From: Hysterangium stoloniferum
Lineage: Eukaryota > Basidiomycota > Agaricomycetes > Hysterangiales > Hysterangiaceae
Direction: 5' to 3'
DNA length: 64,000 nt
Assembly (NCBI GenBank): GCA_015178975.1
Contig: WHVD01000118.1
Coordinates: 124,001-188,000 of the forward strand
Position 1 is the first letter of the stretch. Each line of letters opens with the position of its first letter. Of the stretch, positions 45,123-57,264 are shown one piece after another. Both the position numbers and the translations under genes were made by a program. Below the pieces are notes generated by a model. That model saw nothing but the letters and a program-made list of their open reading frames with translations, made no database searches and was not told the DNA's origin.

Positions 45123-46562
45123 AAATAGTGCACGGAATTGAAAGATTTTATCCGCTTGTCTTATCGTATTTTTCGATGTTATAGAATTTAGTCATAGGGA
45201 AAAGTCGAGCACATTGCGGCATAACACGTTCACGTTTAGGCTAACTAAATTGCGGGAGTGACTGGTATAAATGTTATCTCTGATCGTCGTTTATTCCTCA
45301 CCTCACTTTTAGTACTTGCCTGGAGATGCCGCTAGTAGTAACCAGACCGAGTTGCCATTATTTGACTATTCTCTCTGCATATTAATTGATGTAATTATAT
45401 TTTAGACCTGTTCGACCGTAATTTATATTAGCAAACTGGGTGGGTACGTAACTAGTATGAATATCAGGAACCAATTAGGTTTACTAATGTATATCACTTT
45501 GCAATACTCTCTGAAAAGGTGGGAGGTGGACCCCCCACCTTGGGGGAGAATACAAGGTGAAGAGAACTCGAATAGGGCCAGACACATAATCATTTATAAG
45601 ACGTATACACGATGGACGGGTGGGGTCCTGGTTCAAACACTGACTCGAGAACGGCTTATACTGGAGCTTGCCACTCGCAATAATCCCTCCTCCCGGAATG
45701 AGGACATGATTTCGCTGGCCAGTCCCTGCTTTGCGATCACTGAATCGCTTCCGATTCGAGAGATCGTCCTTCTTCGCTTCTCCTGGTATTATAGCTGGTC
45801 ATTATATCACGTATCGCGTCCGGGTCAGGGTGGAACATCTTCACGCCTCTGTGCCCCCTGCAGCATGTCTATTACCCCTTGTCTGCGCCACGGTGAAATA
45901 CTCCTCGACGATATTCATCACTATTCCAGAAAACCAATAGTAAGAGCTGCTGAGAAGAGTGTATGTCTTCTGGTATGCTGATATAAGTCAAAAGTCGACA
46001 GCGGGGCATGTATTAAGCCCTGGAGAAGGATCGAAGACGAGGCGGATCTGGTTCGAACGAATTCAGCGAAGGTAGGTCAATCGAGGCTGATTATGGTGTC
46101 TATCGCTGCGACGGAGTTTTTCGAGGAAGCGGTCCAGACCGTATCGAAGGAAGACGCCCTCCCTCCACGATGAAGAAAGGTCTGAACTGTTGTGGACCTA
46201 CTACAGTATTTCAGTGGCAACAAATTAGTGCAGTCCCTTCGACTTGTTTTGTTTATAAATGGTGACGGAAGAGATAAAATGTTCATCTCGGTAGTGGCGC
46301 ATATACATGCCAGTGAATTGGAGGATGCATACATTGGAACAATTTTATTCCTGTTCCCAAGGCAAGCACAATTTTCACATGTGTGTTTGCAGCTAACCTT
46401 GTCCAATGTTGTGGCACCCTTCTGTCTGCAACAATATCCACGGCCGTTTACAAACACCACATTTTGTTCTACTTTCATCCTCACCTATACCTTTGTATGC
46501 ATGCATTCTAGTCCTTTGACATTGACAATTCATCTCAGACACCCGATGAACTGATCGCCCTC
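45123..46562. other. Intergenic, no supported gene
   Basis: A 174-codon frame (45457-45981) begins MNIRNQLGLLMYITLQYSL and has no recognisable domain, low-complexity composition and no splice partners. A 120-codon frame (46192-46554) overlaps a minus frame of similar length. I would not annotate either as a gene. Confidence 0.4.
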
Positions 46563-47120
46563 ATGGGATTGCAGTGGGACAGGCTTGTCATGGATAATGC
46601 AGCTTACTCTGGCCATTCTTCAGTGCACATCAGCTCTACCAAGTCCACTGGCATTCCACTCCTTACATTGCCAACAGGTAATACCACAAGTACCTCTTCT
46701 CTTGTAACTTCTCCTAAGCTCCTTCCAATGACTGAGGAGGAGAAGGCTGCATTCACTGCTGTTTGAGGGTGTTGGAATTGTCATGGTAACCAACAGATCT
46801 GGGTTGGATCCCTCATCAATGTCACATGTGCCCTGGCAACCCTGCTATTGGTGCTCATCCAGGCAAGGATTATAACTTGTTGACTGTTATGAGCCCCACC
46901 ACTACAGTGGTTCCAACCTCTACCACAACCACAGTGGCAGCTACCATGTTGACAGAATCAGCTTATGGCAGATACAAATACCCATACCAATCCAATTCAA
47001 TGGCCACTGGAGCCATGAGTTCTAGCCCCAATATTCAGGATGAGAATACAGATTCAGATCTGGGACAAGACAATTAGAAACCAGCAGCATGGAATTCAAA
47101 CTTATTGATTTCTTATTTCG
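46563..47120 (+). mobile_element. Retrotransposon gag relic with degenerate zinc knuckle
   Basis: Two frames together read MTEEEKAAFTAV, a TGA stop, GCWNCHGN, then after a one-base shift GWIPHQCHMCPGNPAIGAHP and a Thr/Ser-rich tail. This resembles the C-terminal Cys/His knuckle region of LTR-retrotransposon gag proteins (CxxC...H....C). I find no CpG dinucleotide from 46563 to about 47117, with TG/CA in excess, so the element has probably decayed by methylation-driven C-to-T change. Confidence 0.6.
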
Positions 47121-48230
47121 CCCCTATATCATCTGCATCACCCATTGTGGTTCTCCAAATCACAACTCATCCGCCATAATGGTCCTACACATTTGGCTGT
47201 TGGGGATGCTGTATTTCTCAAAGTGGGGAGGGTGTAAGTCTGGTGAGGCTTACTACAATGGACCTTTAATATTTAGCATCTGTCTCCTTAGGTAATTATA
47301 ATAAACGTGCATATTAGTTTTTTATCATCATTTTTACTTACCATCACTATCGTGTACATCATCCTTGTTCATAGACAAATATACTCAAGTCCTATCAACA
47401 TTCGGGCTGAGACCTAGTGAGGCTGCAATTGACGGCAGCCTTACACCGCCAGTGTCACACCAAGGTGGAGGAAAACAGGGGGAATGGGATGATGTAAAGA
47501 GAAGATGGGGTGATATCAGTACAATCCCTCCCCCCCCCCCGAAAAATTAGTATTGACTCATACTATTATCTCCCATCCTCGGCTCCCCAGATATATAAGG
47601 CCTCGGTGTCCTAGCCTCGAAGGCCTTGTGGGAGAGCCACTCGTCAGGTTCTTAGCCTATCGAACGCACGAGGTACTGTTCCCCCCCCCCCCCCCCCGGG
47701 TTACAGTGCGTCTACAATCTTATCGCTGAGTGTCTTCCCCGAGCCGTCCTCTGATATGTCATGTTGACGCCCACAATGTAGTGATACAAGGAAGCATACA
47801 AAGTATGGCATATAATTGGACAAGACCACGGTGGACTCCTGATCGTCCATGATTCTGGGCTAGATTTAGACATGATAGAGATGGCAAGAAAACAAATAGC
47901 GTTCACGATAGTCACACGAGGAACACCATCCCTCATACATAGTATTCTGCAGAGTTGCTCATTATTTTGCAAATGTCAGTGAACCGGATACGACCGACGA
48001 AAAATCGAAAAATAAAGACTCAGGTATCAGTTGCTTTCAAATGTTACATAATAAAATAAAATATAATTGTGCTCTAATAATTATGACAACAAAGCGGTTG
48101 GGAATGTTGTTTAATTATAAGCGTGCACAAGCTTAAATCTTTTCGCTAATTGTAGGTAGTATGGATCGAAGGTTTTGTGGTAAGGTCACAAGTGACTGAA
48201 CGTGACAGTGACCGCCTCTTCATCCATATC
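47121..48230. other. Intergenic with two poly-C tracts
   Basis: Contains a C run of about 12 at roughly 47529-47540 and a longer C run (about 17, ending CCCGGG) at roughly 47681-47700. No gene is recognised. These runs could be collapsed or mis-sized in the assembly. Confidence 0.6.
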
Positions 48231-50044
48231 ATGTCGGCATCCTCTAACAAACCATTAACCTCATATCCTACATACAAATCTGTCTCAAGCTCTCGATTAA
48301 AGTCCTTGTACTCCGATTTCTCTCTCCAAAAGCAATCAAATCCCGCCGGGTTCCAATCTAATCTCGATTGGTGGAGGCGGACAATCTTACACCTCCTAAG
48401 CACGTCTGGGCAGCCCTCATCGCAGGATATTCTAGTATTACACGCAGAATCGTCCTTGATAGATGGGCTAAGATGTGAAGAGCTCGGTGTCGGAAGACCA
48501 CTTGGTATAGCGTCAGTTATTGTGCGTATTTATTCCTGTTTCGTGGCCATGCTGTACATTAATTGGTAACCATCCTAGGAAAGACCGAACTCGCAGCGTC
48601 GGGCGTAATAATGGCTTTGACTGCCTTCCAAACCTCAGGACAGTCGATATATTACTCTGGCTCACTACCAGCACGACTCGCGTCTTACCTAGTGGGTCGA
48701 CCACTCTGGTGGGCACTAGAGCAATTAAGTGTAGTCGGAGAGAGCTCAAGAGAGTCGGAAGAGAACCGATGGAAACGTGTTCAAGGAGATTATGTGGTTG
48801 TGCCGCTTCTCGAGGTATGTCGTATCTGCGTCAATGTTTGATCATTTCCTAATGTAACGGACGAATAGCAAGCAGCAGATACTGTTACGAAACACTATCG
48901 TGCCACTCCTAATCTATCTCTGGCGGATTCTTTGTATAATATGGACACCTTCCGTTCGGAATTCGCGTCAAAGGCGCTTCCTAACGTGACTTTATCGTCA
49001 ACTGATGTCAAAGTTCTCATCAAGTTCCTAGAACGTGATCGGAAAGTCATCGTCACTGAAAAGGATGTCCTCAAGTTCATTGACGGGGATGATGAGGAAG
49101 AGACTGCCAAAATCGTGACACAGATAGACCACGGCGTGCTGGAGATGAAGTTGGCAATAAATAAGTTGCAATCTCAAATTGAGGATATACAGCAGCAAAT
49201 TGAAGGGTACGTGATGTTATTTGAGTTCATCAATCGTTCCAACTTAAGATGTATTTCTAGTCGTGCAGCAAAGATCGTTGAACATCTCAAACGAAAGCGG
49301 AAAGAGATTGCCCTTTCATACTTGCGTTCCCGGAAGCAACTCGAGGACCTCCTTTCGAAACGGCTTCGCTCATTGGAGACTATCCAAGCGACTCTTTTAC
49401 GCGTTGAGAGTGCTGCTGGTGATATCGAGGTATGTCGGGCCCTCGCCCACCAGGCAAATAGATATTGATTTAACTTTCACATATAGATTATGAAAGCATA
49501 CGAAACATCTACGACAACCCTTAAATCATTACTCGCGCACCCATCACTTCGACGCGACAAGATTGATGAAACTATGGAAGCCATGGCGGAGGCTGCCGCT
49601 GACCACGTCGAGATCGACGAGGCAATCAGGCTCGGTGGCGAGGGTGTATCTGCCGCGGGTGGAACGACAATTGACGATGAGGAACTGAAGCAAGAGTTGC
49701 AGCAGATGATCGACGAACGCGAGCAGGAGGAGGCCGAGGCACGGGAGAAGGAAGCGTTGGAGAAAGCCTACAAAGAGAAAGAGCACAGAGAGAGAGAGGA
49801 GCGCGAGCGTGTGGAACAGATCGTGCGGGAACGCCTAGAGGAGGAGGAGCGGGAGCGCAAGCGGTTGCTTGTGGAGAGTGGGCGGATGACGCCTGTGTCA
49901 GAAGAGGAGGATAAGTTGTGGGAGGAACGATGGCGAGCTGCACAGGCGGAGAAAGTTGCACAGGCAGAGCGAGATAGGCAGGCTGAGAGAAGGCGGCGTG
50001 CGCAGTGGGAGGATCAGGAAGCCCAGAAAGCGCAACTTGAGTGA
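48231..50044 (+). CDS. CHMP7: CHMP7-like ESCRT-III (Snf7 family) protein
   Basis: ESCRT-III subunit of the CHMP7 type, which links ESCRT-III to the nuclear envelope or ER membrane. The ATG at 48231 begins MSASSNKPLTSYPTYKSVSS. The N-terminal winged-helix-like half contains NLDWWRRTILHLL and GQSIYYSGSLPARLASYLVG. The Snf7 domain starts at VTEKDVLKFIDGDDEEETAK and continues with HGVLEMKLAINKLQSQIEDI and AAKIVEHLKRKRKEIALSYL, followed by RSRKQLEDLL. Then come LRSLETIQATLLRVESAA, IMKAYETSTTTLKSLLAHP and KIDETMEAMAEAAADHVEID, the MIM1-adjacent helices. A very long Glu/Arg-rich coiled coil (49690-50040) ends the protein, longer than I expect for the family. Introns at about 48520-48579, 48815-48869, 49209-49260 and 49431-49487 keep the frame. 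Confidence 0.85.
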
Positions 50045-50360
50045 GGAAGGCATTTGTGACGGGAGACTTCTAGACGCGTGCATCCACTGGCGGATCGGTA
50101 TGAGTTGTATCATGTGGTGCTATTATTGAGATCGGATAGCTATTATGCACAGTGGACAGCATTACTATCCTTTCTTTCTTAATCCAGCCTTCAATCATCC
50201 ATTTAATAAACAGAATGTTGTAATGGGCAGTAGTTCCCGTTTGCGCGATATCATGAGGGAAAAATAAAATAAAAAATCCTGCCGTGCCCCTACACGACCC
50301 ACTGCTCAGTCAAATCGGGGATAATGGCTCCGGGGGTAGTTTTCAATGCAGCAAGATGGC
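50045..50360. other. 3' flank of the CHMP7-like gene
   Basis: About 315 bp with no coding frame. It should hold the polyadenylation region and runs directly into the minisatellite. Confidence 0.35.
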
Positions 50361-50500
50361 AAAACCTATTTAAAATCATTTAAACCTCTTTAAAATCGTT
50401 TAAACCTCTTTAAAATCGTTTAAACCTCTTTAAAATCGTTTAAACCTCTTTAAAATCGTTTAAACCTCTTTAAAATCATTTAAAATCATTTAAACCTATT
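50361..50500. repeat. Minisatellite, 20-bp unit made of two decamers
   Basis: Alternating 10-mers AAACCTCTTT and AAAATCGTTT (with AAAATCATTT and AAACCTATTT variants at the edges) form a 20-bp unit repeated about five to six times. The AAAATCATTT half-unit resembles the AAAAGCATTT unit of the 40.4-kb array. Confidence 0.9.
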
Positions 50501-52430
50501 TGAAAGGATATGATTTATTGTACTTTCGGATTAGTAGTACAATTAACAGATATTCTATAGTCATCTGCAAACATGTATTTAGCTCTCTAGTTTGTATCTC
50601 AAATTAGTCTCGACTTGGTCTAATCCACTCCTTTGTTCTTTCTGCATGTTCAATATCTGTTAAGCTCAGTGCTTACAGGCAAGTGTCTGGGAAAAAACCT
50701 GCAGATGTTCCAGGACAGGTCAGAGGGCCCATGGGTTCCGGGAATACACTGGTGTAAAGTTTGCTAGGACGAATAGGTAGAATACTAGATGGGTGCTAAG
50801 TTGATTTTCTGATCAGATTGTAAGTCCAAATATTATTGTACTACTAATCTGGAAAGATAAAAAGACAAAATGGGTGAACAAGAAACAAAGCAGGGTTGAC
50901 CATACTAAGAACAAGGGTCAGCACAGAATAGGAACATAGGCAGGAGCATAATAAACCAGATGTCAAATAGGCTCAGGAATGGATTGGGGCAGAGATCTTC
51001 AAACATCTACGAGGTCTGGGATATCCAGTCAGAGTCTGGTTGGTAAATCATCTTGTACAAAAGGATAGGTGCTGGTATGGTATGGTCAGCTGGCAGGTTT
51101 CCCAGTCCTAACAATATCTGGAACTCCTTGGAACTCCAGTTATCTCCACCTCTCATGTACACATTTGTCAACTTGAAATAAGGACACCCAAATGAGTGTG
51201 TGAGGGCACAGTACATAAGCTGAAGCCAGATCCTTCTTGTACTCTGCAACTCAACCTCATTTTGTGTCATCTCATTACTTGTCCTCACCTATATATTTTT
51301 GGAGCCCTTGGTCTTCTGACTTCTGGTTCTCAGACATATTCTCAGACTCCTCAGAGTACCTGGACCAACACCTGTTTGAAGTTACAACCCAACAATCATG
51401 TGAGAGTATGACACATAAGTTAAGTCCTTCTCATACCCTGGTAATATTCTGATACCCCCCATACTATTTCCTGGGACTATTCCCCAGACTATTTCCCAGG
51501 AATTCCTCAAACTATTTCCAGAAAGTCCTTCATCAGTAAAATGGTATTTGTTCCAGATGGCTCCCGGAGGAGATCCCCCCATTCTAGGAAGCTCCTGGCC
51601 ATTGTGGAGCATGTAGAGCATCCCAGAATAGGGGTACCTCCAGCATTTAATACCATTTTACTGATGTTGGAATATTCTCCATAAAGCCTGGGTAGATTTC
51701 CTGCACTCAACACCTTGCACAAATATTCAGTTGTTGTAACTCTGAAAATAAACAAACACTTAACAGAAAGCATCATTAAATAGACTAGCATGTTGTCTTG
51801 CAATCTTCCTGAACTGTTCAACAACTAGTCTATAAACATTAGAAGAAGAACCACATTGTATCCTTTGCTTCCTGCTCCCTCATTCAACTCATTTTCTCCA
51901 ATAATTTCTAGGTGAATTTACTGGTACTTTTCTTAAGGCTCTATATGGTATTGCATTTCTTTGCCTTATCCTTATCTTTGTCTATACTAATTGATTTTTA
52001 ATTCTATAGTTTCTAAAAAACTTCTTCAAGTTTGATTAATACAACTATTAGCAAAATTATATCTTTAAAAGAAGTATTAAACTTTGAGGATTTTGTGCAG
52101 AAAGCTCATGCACTGATTATTTTTGTGGAAGTGAACCATCATAGGTATATGGCCAAGTCTTTTCTTTCCATTCTTCCCCATCTCCTCTCACCTGGACCTG
52201 GATGTTTAAAAAATATTATCCATGGTTTGGTCGTCTCTCAGTGGTCTGTTACTGGATGCCCGTTCGATTAATCCGGCGTTGTTTCATATTATCTCCAGAC
52301 CCAGAACAATTTTGTGTGATGGTATTAGGGTGGAATCACAGTATCCACGACTACCGGCCTTTAATAACTATTTTTAATGAAGTCAACTGCATTCAAAACA
52401 CTACACTGAGGACTTAAATATGCAATCACT
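50501..52430. mobile_element. Transposon debris, CpG-poor, unassigned
   Basis: Nearly 2 kb of CpG-poor, TG/CA-rich sequence with persisting but broken frames on both strands (for example WLQLMYCALTHSFGCPYF at 51007-51288 minus, and FDFVQKAH-like text at 52032-52271 plus). A degenerate internal repeat of ACTATTTCC-type words lies at about 51465-51525. No terminal repeats or recognisable transposase or reverse transcriptase motif. Confidence 0.4.
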
Positions 52431-53349
52431 TGTAACTTCTGTTCTTCACACTGCTAGGTTTCCTTGTCACATACTCTTTTCCTTGGGATGATGAGCTAGT
52501 TCCATCACTACATAGATGGGCACATATATGTAGGAGGGCAAAGAGCTCGAAGCGTCAATTTTGGCTTGTGCTTGATTCTAATTGTATTCCGGTGATATGG
52601 GCGCCGGACATGTATGTGGATCTCGAAGGTTTGGCCAGTACCGCGCATCGTGGGGATGTAATCAATAATCATTCCACAATAGTATCAGTGCCATTTATGG
52701 TGACGGTATGAAGTTTGTAAAGCTTGACAGCATACAACCAATGCGAATTCCTGGCGGCTCAGTGGATTCTGTTCGACACGAACTTGTCCGCTTCATTAAA
52801 TACGATTGATATGACCCAAAACCTTAGGTGTGAAACACATTATGGTTGAGACATACGCTGAATTGGAGTTACTTCCATCTTGGAACGCAAGGAATGATGC
52901 GATTTACATGTACGAACTTATGAGACTGAGATTCCTAGGATCCCAAATGCCAAATGGGCGACTCCTAGTTATACTTACGATATGATACTGGAACACTGGA
53001 CAAGAAGCTTAAAGATGTAAATAATAGTGAATCGTGATATGAGTCTTTTTATAAGGCCATAAGGAATTTCATGTCGTATTCTGGTTACATATAGTTCCAG
53101 TAATCATTGTATAGACCTCAGCAGTGAAGGTCATCCACACTCCAATAAGTAAAGGTGGCATAAAGGAGAAGAGGTAATCACCACCATGCGGCAGTGTTAG
53201 TAAGATTTTGGACGTCCTTTGTCCTTATGGACATGGACGTCCACACCCACATACGCCCATAGGCCAACCTTCCCACGAAGAGTGGCTGTCCTTTTGCTCA
53301 CCTCGTCTGCCTCCACGCCGCCCTACGAGACCACATCCTGCACACATCC
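52431..53349. other. Intergenic with a coding-like fragment
   Basis: An open frame at about 52548-52711 (plus) reads RQFWLVLDSNCIPVIWAPDM and STAHRGDVINN without a start codon, then runs into a stop. It has normal CpG content, unlike the debris to its left, so it may be an exon or remnant of an unrecognised gene. Otherwise this is the upstream region of the Rua1-like gene. Confidence 0.3.
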
Positions 53350-56300
53350 ATGGCGGCAATAACTGACGATAAGATCGAATGTGACGGCGATATGCCTTTT
53401 TTAGGTGCATTTACCGCGCATGTACAGGGTAAGGAGACGCCACGCACGCATGGCCACATCGTTGTGTCCCATGTGAGAGGCGGTGAAGACAAGGACGACG
53501 ACGTTGAGATGGTAGATCAGGATGAAGGAGATGTTGATTTTTCAGAAAGAAGGAAAAAACTGGCGGAAGTTGTTGAGAAGGACACAATATACTCACTGCC
53601 ACCGCCACGCGTCGAGCCCCGGTTCATCTTCAAGACGTCGGGTGGCTTGATGGGCACGCCACTCGCTGAGGATGCGCTCAGCGATAGTGATACACTCTCC
53701 GACGCACCCCACCCCGCATATACTTCACCCGCACGGCGCATATACTTCCCCTATTCTATGCTAGTCTATGTACGACCACCCAACACCGATGAATTGCCGC
53801 GAGACCCTGATCTGAGAGGCGTACCAAGAAACTATCGAGCGTGGTTGAGGGCTGGAAGGCCTAGGATGGAGGTAGAAGGTGCAACACGGTCAGAGAGAAA
53901 GGCTGATTTTGGGCTGATCGGGCGCGTCTGGCGTCCGAGCGGAGGCGACAGTGACGGGGATAGCAGCGATGAGGAAGGTGAAAGTCGAGACAAAGACAGA
54001 AGGCGCAAGCGCAAGAACAAGAAGAAGGGCGCGAATGGGCGTGGAGTGCTGGTACCGATTGAAAGACCAAAGAGACTGGTGCGCGGGACGAAGTTGGCGG
54101 AGGTGTTAGCGCAAAGTGTTGTGAAGAAGAAGGCGGCATCATCTTTCACGACCCCGACGGCGGTAAGCCCGGTGACGACGCCGTTGCAGTCGGCAAACTC
54201 CGCGCCTATCGATAAACCACCCATCATCCCAATCGTCGCACAAGCTCTATCAAGGCTCGACGACGAAGACGAAGACGCTGAAGGCGAAGCAGATCCCGAT
54301 GTCATTCTGCCGGATGGACCACCTGCCATCAGCATCTCGCCTCCCTTCCTTCTCGCGGGCGCTTCTGCCACAGCGACAAATATGCCTCATATAACTATTC
54401 CGACCAACGAGGTATTCGCTCCCACGTCTGAAGATCTCAGTGGGTCGCAAAATCCCAGTCTCACACCTACTCCCGACCCCGAGGCAGAAGTCGAAGACGA
54501 CGAAGAGCATCGTGCGCAGGCAAGAGCTGCGAAGCAGAGTTTGATTGAGCGGATTAAGAGGGGGATTGGTGCAGCAAGTATAGGCAGGGACATGGTCGCT
54601 GCTAGTACGTTGATAGATGTCTCGAGAGGGGTAGGTGGGAAGAGGAAGAGAGAGGAAGTTGTCGAGGAGAGCGCGGAATGGGACGGTGAGCTTTGTATTT
54701 ATTATATTCGTCAATGCATGCATGCTGATCCAACTCCCCTTCCTGCTCATTTCAATTGCCTCTCATTTTCGCCAACTTGTGTTTGCGCATGCCTGCCTTA
54801 CCCATACAGACCCCTCATCCTCCAAAAAGCCCCGCACCTCCCGCCGTCTCCATCTCAAGCGCAGTAACCCCCCACTCCCCGTGCAACTCACAGCCCCCGT
54901 TACCTCTACCCCTCCCGTTCCCCCTGCCCCGGCAACCCGATCTCACCAGAAAAGGCCCCGCTCCCGATCCCCAAACCCTACCCCTACAAGGCCCGCCCGA
55001 GACCGCTCACGTGTGGTTCTTCCTCCCCCACCAGACGCCTCTACCTCCACCGTCGAACCTCCCCGCAAAAGACCACGCGCCGCTCCCAAGCCCCGCATCC
55101 TCCCCGCAACCCCTTCTACATCCACATCCTCAGTCGGCCGCCCCAGGCCCAGCAAAGCCCAACACCCTGCCGCCGTGGGATCCTCATCCGCATCCGGCAA
55201 CCTCCCCAACGCAGGAACACCCACTCGCCCCCGCATCCCACCCTCCATCCCCCTCTCCCGCCCGCATGCACGCGTTGCAGCTACATCGCTCCGCGTGCCG
55301 GCTGAGATCCCACTACGGACCTTACCACCGGGCGTTCCTATGATCGAGGGGTATCGTGGATTTTATAGGAGGTTTCCACTGATTTTGCAGTTTGAGGGAG
55401 TTGGGCCTGTTCCTGGCGCTAGTGCGGTGCGAGGTATACGCGGCGGGGGTGATGGCGTGGGAAGTGTAGTTAATGGGGTGGGTAGTAGCACTGTGGGTAC
55501 AGGCGCAGGTGTGGGTGGAGGTGATGTAGTCGCTAGCGTTGACGTTGATGTTACCGGAACGAGCAATGCTTCACAGAGCAAAGCGGATATGAGTATTCCG
55601 AATGTTGTTGTGGATGGGGGCAATTGGAATAATGGGTGAGTTGTTTTCTACAATCTCGTACGCTATGAATTTACTTGTCCTAACCACTGCTTCTTTGTAT
55701 TCTGGCCAGGTATCCCACAATCATCACCATTCCGGCCTCCGAAGACGCTCCCCCTCCCCCTCCAGCCCCGTCAGCTCCTAAACCACCCAAGCCCACCACC
55801 ATTAGCCCAGCCGTCACAAGCGTCGCCGCTGCATCCACATCAGCATCTATCCCGTACACCCGCCGTCCTAATAATGGGAATTACAACCCTCCGCGTGATA
55901 TACGCGATTTGTACACACCCCGATATACGAAAGGCAGTGGCGGGAAGAAAATTGCTTTGTGTCCGATCTGTTGGGAGGATGCGAGTAGAGGCGGAGAGGG
56001 GAGACAAGAGTGGAATCATACGAAGACTAGTCAACACAAGTACGTGTTTTTTCTCCTTTCACTTTTGTACTGTCGGCGTTGAAGTATGTACTAACTTTGC
56101 GCCTTTATCTAGTTATCATATGCAATATTACCATGGTTCGTCCCCTCCTTATTCAATCCTGTTTTTTTTTTAACTAGCACCACCTTCAGGAATATCCCCT
56201 ACTCACTGCCTCCCCTTCTCTCCCCCCATCGCACAACGTATAGGCTGCGTGGCCCGCCCTCAATCAAACGAAAAAGCAGAATTATTGCAGGGTAAATGCC

Positions 56301-56659
56301 ATCATTGTGACCAGTGGATTGCATTGGAAGGCTGTAAGGTTGGAGAATTGAAAGTGGGTATTTCAGGTTCACTCTACTTTGTCGATACTCCGATGTCTTG
56401 GATTTCGATTTTTTATTTGCTTTCTTCGACTTTATCCTTCTTTTTAAAATGCTTCGAACGTTTCTTATTTCTTTCTTTCTTCATTGTATATCAACTGACC
56501 TTGTATTACTATCAGGTCAAAGAGCTCTTCTGGTGGAAGCACGCCGCGAGCTGTCATAAGGAATCAAGGCTCCAGGGTGAAACTGATTTTTTCCTGGAAG
56601 ACGACGCGTACAAGAGGCTACTAGAATGGGAGGCGGCACATCCGGGAGAGACAGTGTAA
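53350..56659 (+). CDS. Rua1/DUF4451-type zinc-binding transcription regulator
   Basis: Large nuclear protein with the C-terminal domain of Rua1, a regulator known from the smut fungus Ustilago maydis. The ATG at 53350 begins MAAITDDKIECDGDMPFLG. A long disordered N-terminal half follows, with acidic, Lys/Arg-rich (RRKRKNKKKG) and Pro/Ser/Thr-rich stretches. A 122-nt intron (54688-54809) joins the second Pro-rich exon. The ordered part starts with LPPGVPMIEGYRGFYRRFPL. After an intron at about 55637-55708 come NPPRDIRDLYTPRY, KIALCPICWED and HTKTSQHNYHMQYYHG, then CHHCDQWIALEGCK and FWWKHAASCHKES. These Cys and His residues form two probable zinc sites. The end is EAAHPGETV at 56659. The target genes are unknown; nothing links it to the 17-35 kb cluster beyond distance of about 18 kb. 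Confidence 0.8.
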
Positions 56660-57264
56660 ATACTACACTAATTTGGAGAGGCCGTGGCGCATATTTTGCT
56701 ACTATTTTTCCGCCTGTTCATTTTCTGACGGTCTTGCCCTATCGTTCATCACATGCATCATCCCCACACCCACAGAGTCTTGGTCCCTCTCTCATCACAT
56801 AATCATGTTTAATTTCCTCCTTTGCAGCCTCACTCGCGTCATGCTCATTGTGACACCTAACATATACCTGTGTTCATGCGATATTCCCGTGTACACAATC
56901 CGACTCTTGTCTCATTCTTGTCTCATTCTTGTCCGCATATTCCCCCTCTTCATTGTTTTCGTCCTTCCCCCGTTTCAACACACATACTGTGATATTATAC
57001 CATACATACTGTCCGGTTTTTTGATATAAAATCTCTCATAGATGTTTCTGTTGTGGAATAAAATATCAAGGAGGTGGTTAAAATAGCCTTGTCATACACT
57101 CTTGATAATTAATATGTTAATATTCTCTCCCAGCTATCATATTGGCTGGGCCAGAAGTAAAATCAGTTAAGTTGAGCCGTAGGTGGTGTCTCTGAAGATT
57201 TGACACACAGTATGTTATATCGCACCATAAGCACGAAGCTCACAATTGGAAACATCGGTATCAG
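56660..57264. other. Intergenic, 3' flank of the Rua1-like gene
   Basis: About 600 bp, T- and C-rich just after the stop and AT-rich beyond, with no recognisable gene, leading into the first copy of the tandem duplication. Confidence 0.35.

Noticed and set aside
45457-45981. 174-codon plus-strand frame
   Set aside because: No domain, no splice partners, composition like random sequence; not supported as a gene.
46192-46554. 120-codon frame overlapping a 135-codon minus frame
   Set aside because: Overlapping opposite frames of similar length with no recognisable family.
53832-54371. 179-codon minus-strand Ser/Pro-rich frame
   Set aside because: Antisense shadow of the GC-rich Rua1-like exon.
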